64,000 bases of DNA from Paenibacillus_E sp042676385 (lineage in GTDB: Bacteria; Bacillota; Bacilli; Paenibacillales; NBRC-103111). Positions 62,559 to 64,000 of the stretch are shown piece after piece. Within the stretch, counting starts at the first letter, position 1. Every line of letters begins with the position of its first letter. Location: the NCBI RefSeq assembly GCF_042676385.1, contig NZ_JBHTHA010000002.1, positions 868,001 to 932,000 of the forward strand, given 5' to 3'. Under the pieces are notes generated by a model that did not search any database, was not told the DNA's origin, and saw nothing but the letters and a program-made list of their open reading frames with translations. Position numbers and translations under genes: made by a program.

Positions 62559-63689
62559 ATGTCAAAGCAGATCATTTCCATCATGGTCTTGATTGTAATG
62601 CTAACCACATTGACGGGTTGTTGGGGGAGGGAAGAACTCAATGAAATAGCTCTTATTCATACGATTGCTATCGATAAAGAAGATAAAAACAACATTCGTG
62701 TAACCATTGAAATATCGCAGACGGTTCCACAAGGCCAGTCACCTTCCGGACTTAGAGGAAAGCCCGTATACCTGACTGAAGTAGGGGAAACGCTTTTTGA
62801 AGTCGCCAGGAAATTGAGTGCGAATACGACCCGGAATTTGATATGGGGGCATATCAGCGGTATTGCATTCAGTAAAGAAGTGGCCAAAGAAGGATTAAAG
62901 AAACACTTTGATATTCTCACTCGTCTGCGCCATTTTCGAAATATGACAAATGTATACATTACAGACGGCAATGCAAAGGATATATTTTCAGCCGTTGTCC
63001 CGCAACAAGAATTGACCTCAATCGGGGTTACCGGGCTCCTAAAGGCGCAAAATAGTAGTGGAAGCACCAAACGAGTCACTCAAATGCAAGTTTTTCAGAA
63101 CTTGACCAATGATTACAATGATTTGACAATACCGGCGCTCCATGTTTATAAGCATCCTATCACTGAGAAATCGTACTTGCGAGTCGGAGGCATGTACGTT
63201 TTTGCCAAAGACAAACTGATTTCCTTTATGGATTCTGAAAAAACCAAATCTTATCTTCGGGCTATCAATGAAGCGAAAGAAGCAGAAGAACCGCTTCATT
63301 CCGAAGAAAAGAATAAGTCCTATTCTTTTGAAAACACCCATACCTCTGCCAAAGTCATACCTAACTTGCAAAATGGCATCCCAAGCGTCACGATAGAACT
63401 CCTTGCTAGCTTTGATGTAGCTGAGGTACAAAAAGAAACGAAGATCGACCCCGAACAAATCGAAAAGTGGAAAGATCAGTTGAATGAGTCATTGAAGGAT
63501 CAAATGATGGATTTTATTGCCTATACGAAAAAAAATAAGGTCGATCTCGTCGGAATTAAAGAAATCGTTCATCGGAATTATCCCAAGCAGTGGAAAAAGC
63601 TCGAAAAGGACTGGGACAAGATTTATCCTGAAATTCCATTCCAAATTGTTGTGAAGAGTAACATTGAACACACGTTCTTGCTTTTATAG
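62559..63689 (+). CDS. Spore germination receptor subunit C (Ger(x)C lipoprotein)
   Basis: A 376-residue lipoprotein with the lipobox LTGC (Cys21) directly followed by the GerC hallmark WGREELNEIALIHTIAID. The remaining domains (about 30-370) match Ger(x)C, including TTRNLIWGHISGIAFSKE and the C-terminal KNKVDLVGIKEIVHRNYPK. It anchors to the outer face of the spore inner membrane and completes the receptor. ATG follows AGGAGGAG. It is the last gene of the operon, followed by a terminator. Confidence 0.95.
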   Translation: MSKQIISIMVLIVMLTTLTGCWGREELNEIALIHTIAIDKEDKNNIRVTIEISQTVPQGQSPSGLRGKPVYLTEVGETLFEVARKLSANTTRNLIWGHISGIAFSKEVAKEGLKKHFDILTRLRHFRNMTNVYITDGNAKDIFSAVVPQQELTSIGVTGLLKAQNSSGSTKRVTQMQVFQNLTNDYNDLTIPALHVYKHPITEKSYLRVGGMYVFAKDKLISFMDSEKTKSYLRAINEAKEAEEPLHSEEKNKSYSFENTHTSAKVIPNLQNGIPSVTIELLASFDVAEVQKETKIDPEQIEKWKDQLNESLKDQMMDFIAYTKKNKVDLVGIKEIVHRNYPKQWKKLEKDWDKIYPEIPFQIVVKSNIEHTFLLL

Positions 63690-63696
63690 CTAATAA

Positions 63697-63717
63697 CCCC
63701 CTTCCAACAGAAGGGGG
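63697..63717 (+). terminator. Terminator of ger operon
   Basis: CCCCCTT and AAGGGGG form a 7-bp stem with a seven-base loop, followed on the plus strand by CCATTTATTTTTC. It lies eight bases after the gerC-type stop and may also serve the convergent AraC-type gene. Confidence 0.9.
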
Positions 63718-63729
63718 CCATTTATTTTT

Positions 63730-64000
63730 CTAGTATAATTTTGCTGTGCGGTAATTTGTCGGGCAGCCATTCATATAAACTTTAAATTTCCGGGCAAAGT
63801 AGTTAGCATCTGGAAATCCGACTTGACGAGCTATTTCTCGGACCGTCAAATCTGTTGTCTCCAGGAGGTAAACCGCCTTTTCGATGCGAATTTTATTCAC
63901 ATATTCAATAAAACTGAGTCCCACTTCTTTTTTAAATAAATGTGCAAAGTAGTGGGTGCTTATAAAACAATATTGCGCGATTTGCGTCAATGACATTTTT
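63730..64000 (-). CDS. AraC family regulator, C-terminal part, 5' end outside window
   Basis: The right edge cuts an AraC-type regulator. The visible 88 or more residues form the two helix-turn-helix units of the DNA-binding domain: LTQIAQYCFISTHYFAHLFK, then LTVREIARQVGFPDANYFAR. The internal Met at 63996 is not a believable start because it begins within the first helix; the gene should continue to the right. It is convergent with the ger operon. Its target is not visible. Confidence 0.88.
   Translation of the reverse strand, partial: KMSLTQIAQYCFISTHYFAHLFKKEVGLSFIEYVNKIRIEKAVYLLETTDLTVREIARQVGFPDANYFARKFKVYMNGCPTNYRTAKLY

Noticed and set aside
63730..63996. Small stand-alone HTH protein at the right edge
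   Set aside because: The apparent start lies within the first helix of an AraC DNA-binding domain, so it is the C-terminal part of a larger gene cut by the window.
1..64000. CRISPR arrays, rRNA, tRNA, insertion sequences or prophage genes
   Set aside because: No regularly spaced direct repeats, no recognisable RNA gene sequence and no transposase, integrase or phage structural protein was seen by reading; a covariance or profile search was not possible here.

Overview
The window looks like a chromosomal segment of a spore-forming, carbohydrate-scavenging Bacillota, most likely Paenibacillaceae (Paenibacillus/Cohnella type). The reasons are LplA/LplB/LplC-type sugar ABC transporters that carry no ATPase of their own, membrane-anchored AraC-type regulators, very large secreted multi-domain glycosidases, cre-like boxes, AGGAGG ribosome-binding sites, a SigV/RsiV-type ECF pair and a gerA-type spore germination operon. 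No rRNA, tRNA, CRISPR array, phage or insertion sequence was seen.

Layout: (1) 1-9624, leftward operon lplB-lplC-lplA, uxuA (mannonate dehydratase), GH2 glycosidase, FadR-type GntR regulator and an SDR dehydrogenase. It has a perfect sigma-A promoter and a FadR-type operator and looks like a hexuronate or glycoside utilisation unit. (2) 9702-21912, second leftward glycan unit: AraC-type regulator, then SBP, two permeases, a GH95-like protein and a secreted Asp-box/FN3/F5-8C protein. (3) 22002-28462, mixed genes: a PIN-domain pair, a secreted phosphoesterase with a possible Pho box, a secreted esterase, and an HxlR regulator divergent from a haloalkane-dehalogenase-like hydrolase and a RibD-like reductase. 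(4) 28474-34802, compact leftward operon with an AfuA/PotD-type ABC transporter, a DeoR regulator, a HAD phosphatase and a TIM-barrel isomerase, which would suit uptake of a phosphorylated or otherwise modified sugar. (5) 35004-55005, large glycan locus: two very large GH101-type (endo-alpha-N-acetylgalactosaminidase family) secreted enzymes, a third LplABC-type transporter, its AraC-type regulator, a heparinase II/III-like protein and a decayed sulfatase. (6) 55099-59827, a flavodoxin-less CysJ-like flavoprotein, sigV-rsiV, a stalk-domain protein and small membrane proteins. (7) 59894-63717, gerA-type germinant receptor operon. The window ends inside another AraC-type regulator.

The most interesting signal is in region 5. 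Four separate promoters (before the heparinase-like gene, the transporter operon, the AraC-type regulator and the second GH101 gene) share the same geometry: a 13-bp inverted repeat close to CGCAATTnTTGCR, two bases, a TTGnnn -35 box, exactly 18 bases, and a -10 box. This points to a small regulon controlled by the AraC-type regulator at 46785-49082. A second shared promoter (CCAAAC-N17-CGTC) precedes both sigV and the neighbouring stalk-domain gene and probably marks the ECF sigma factor's own regulon.

Taken together, the three transporter loci with GH2, GH95-like, Asp-box and GH101 enzymes suggest breakdown of complex, possibly O-linked (mucin-like) glycans outside the cell, import of the oligosaccharides, and processing inside. 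Substrate names remain inference.
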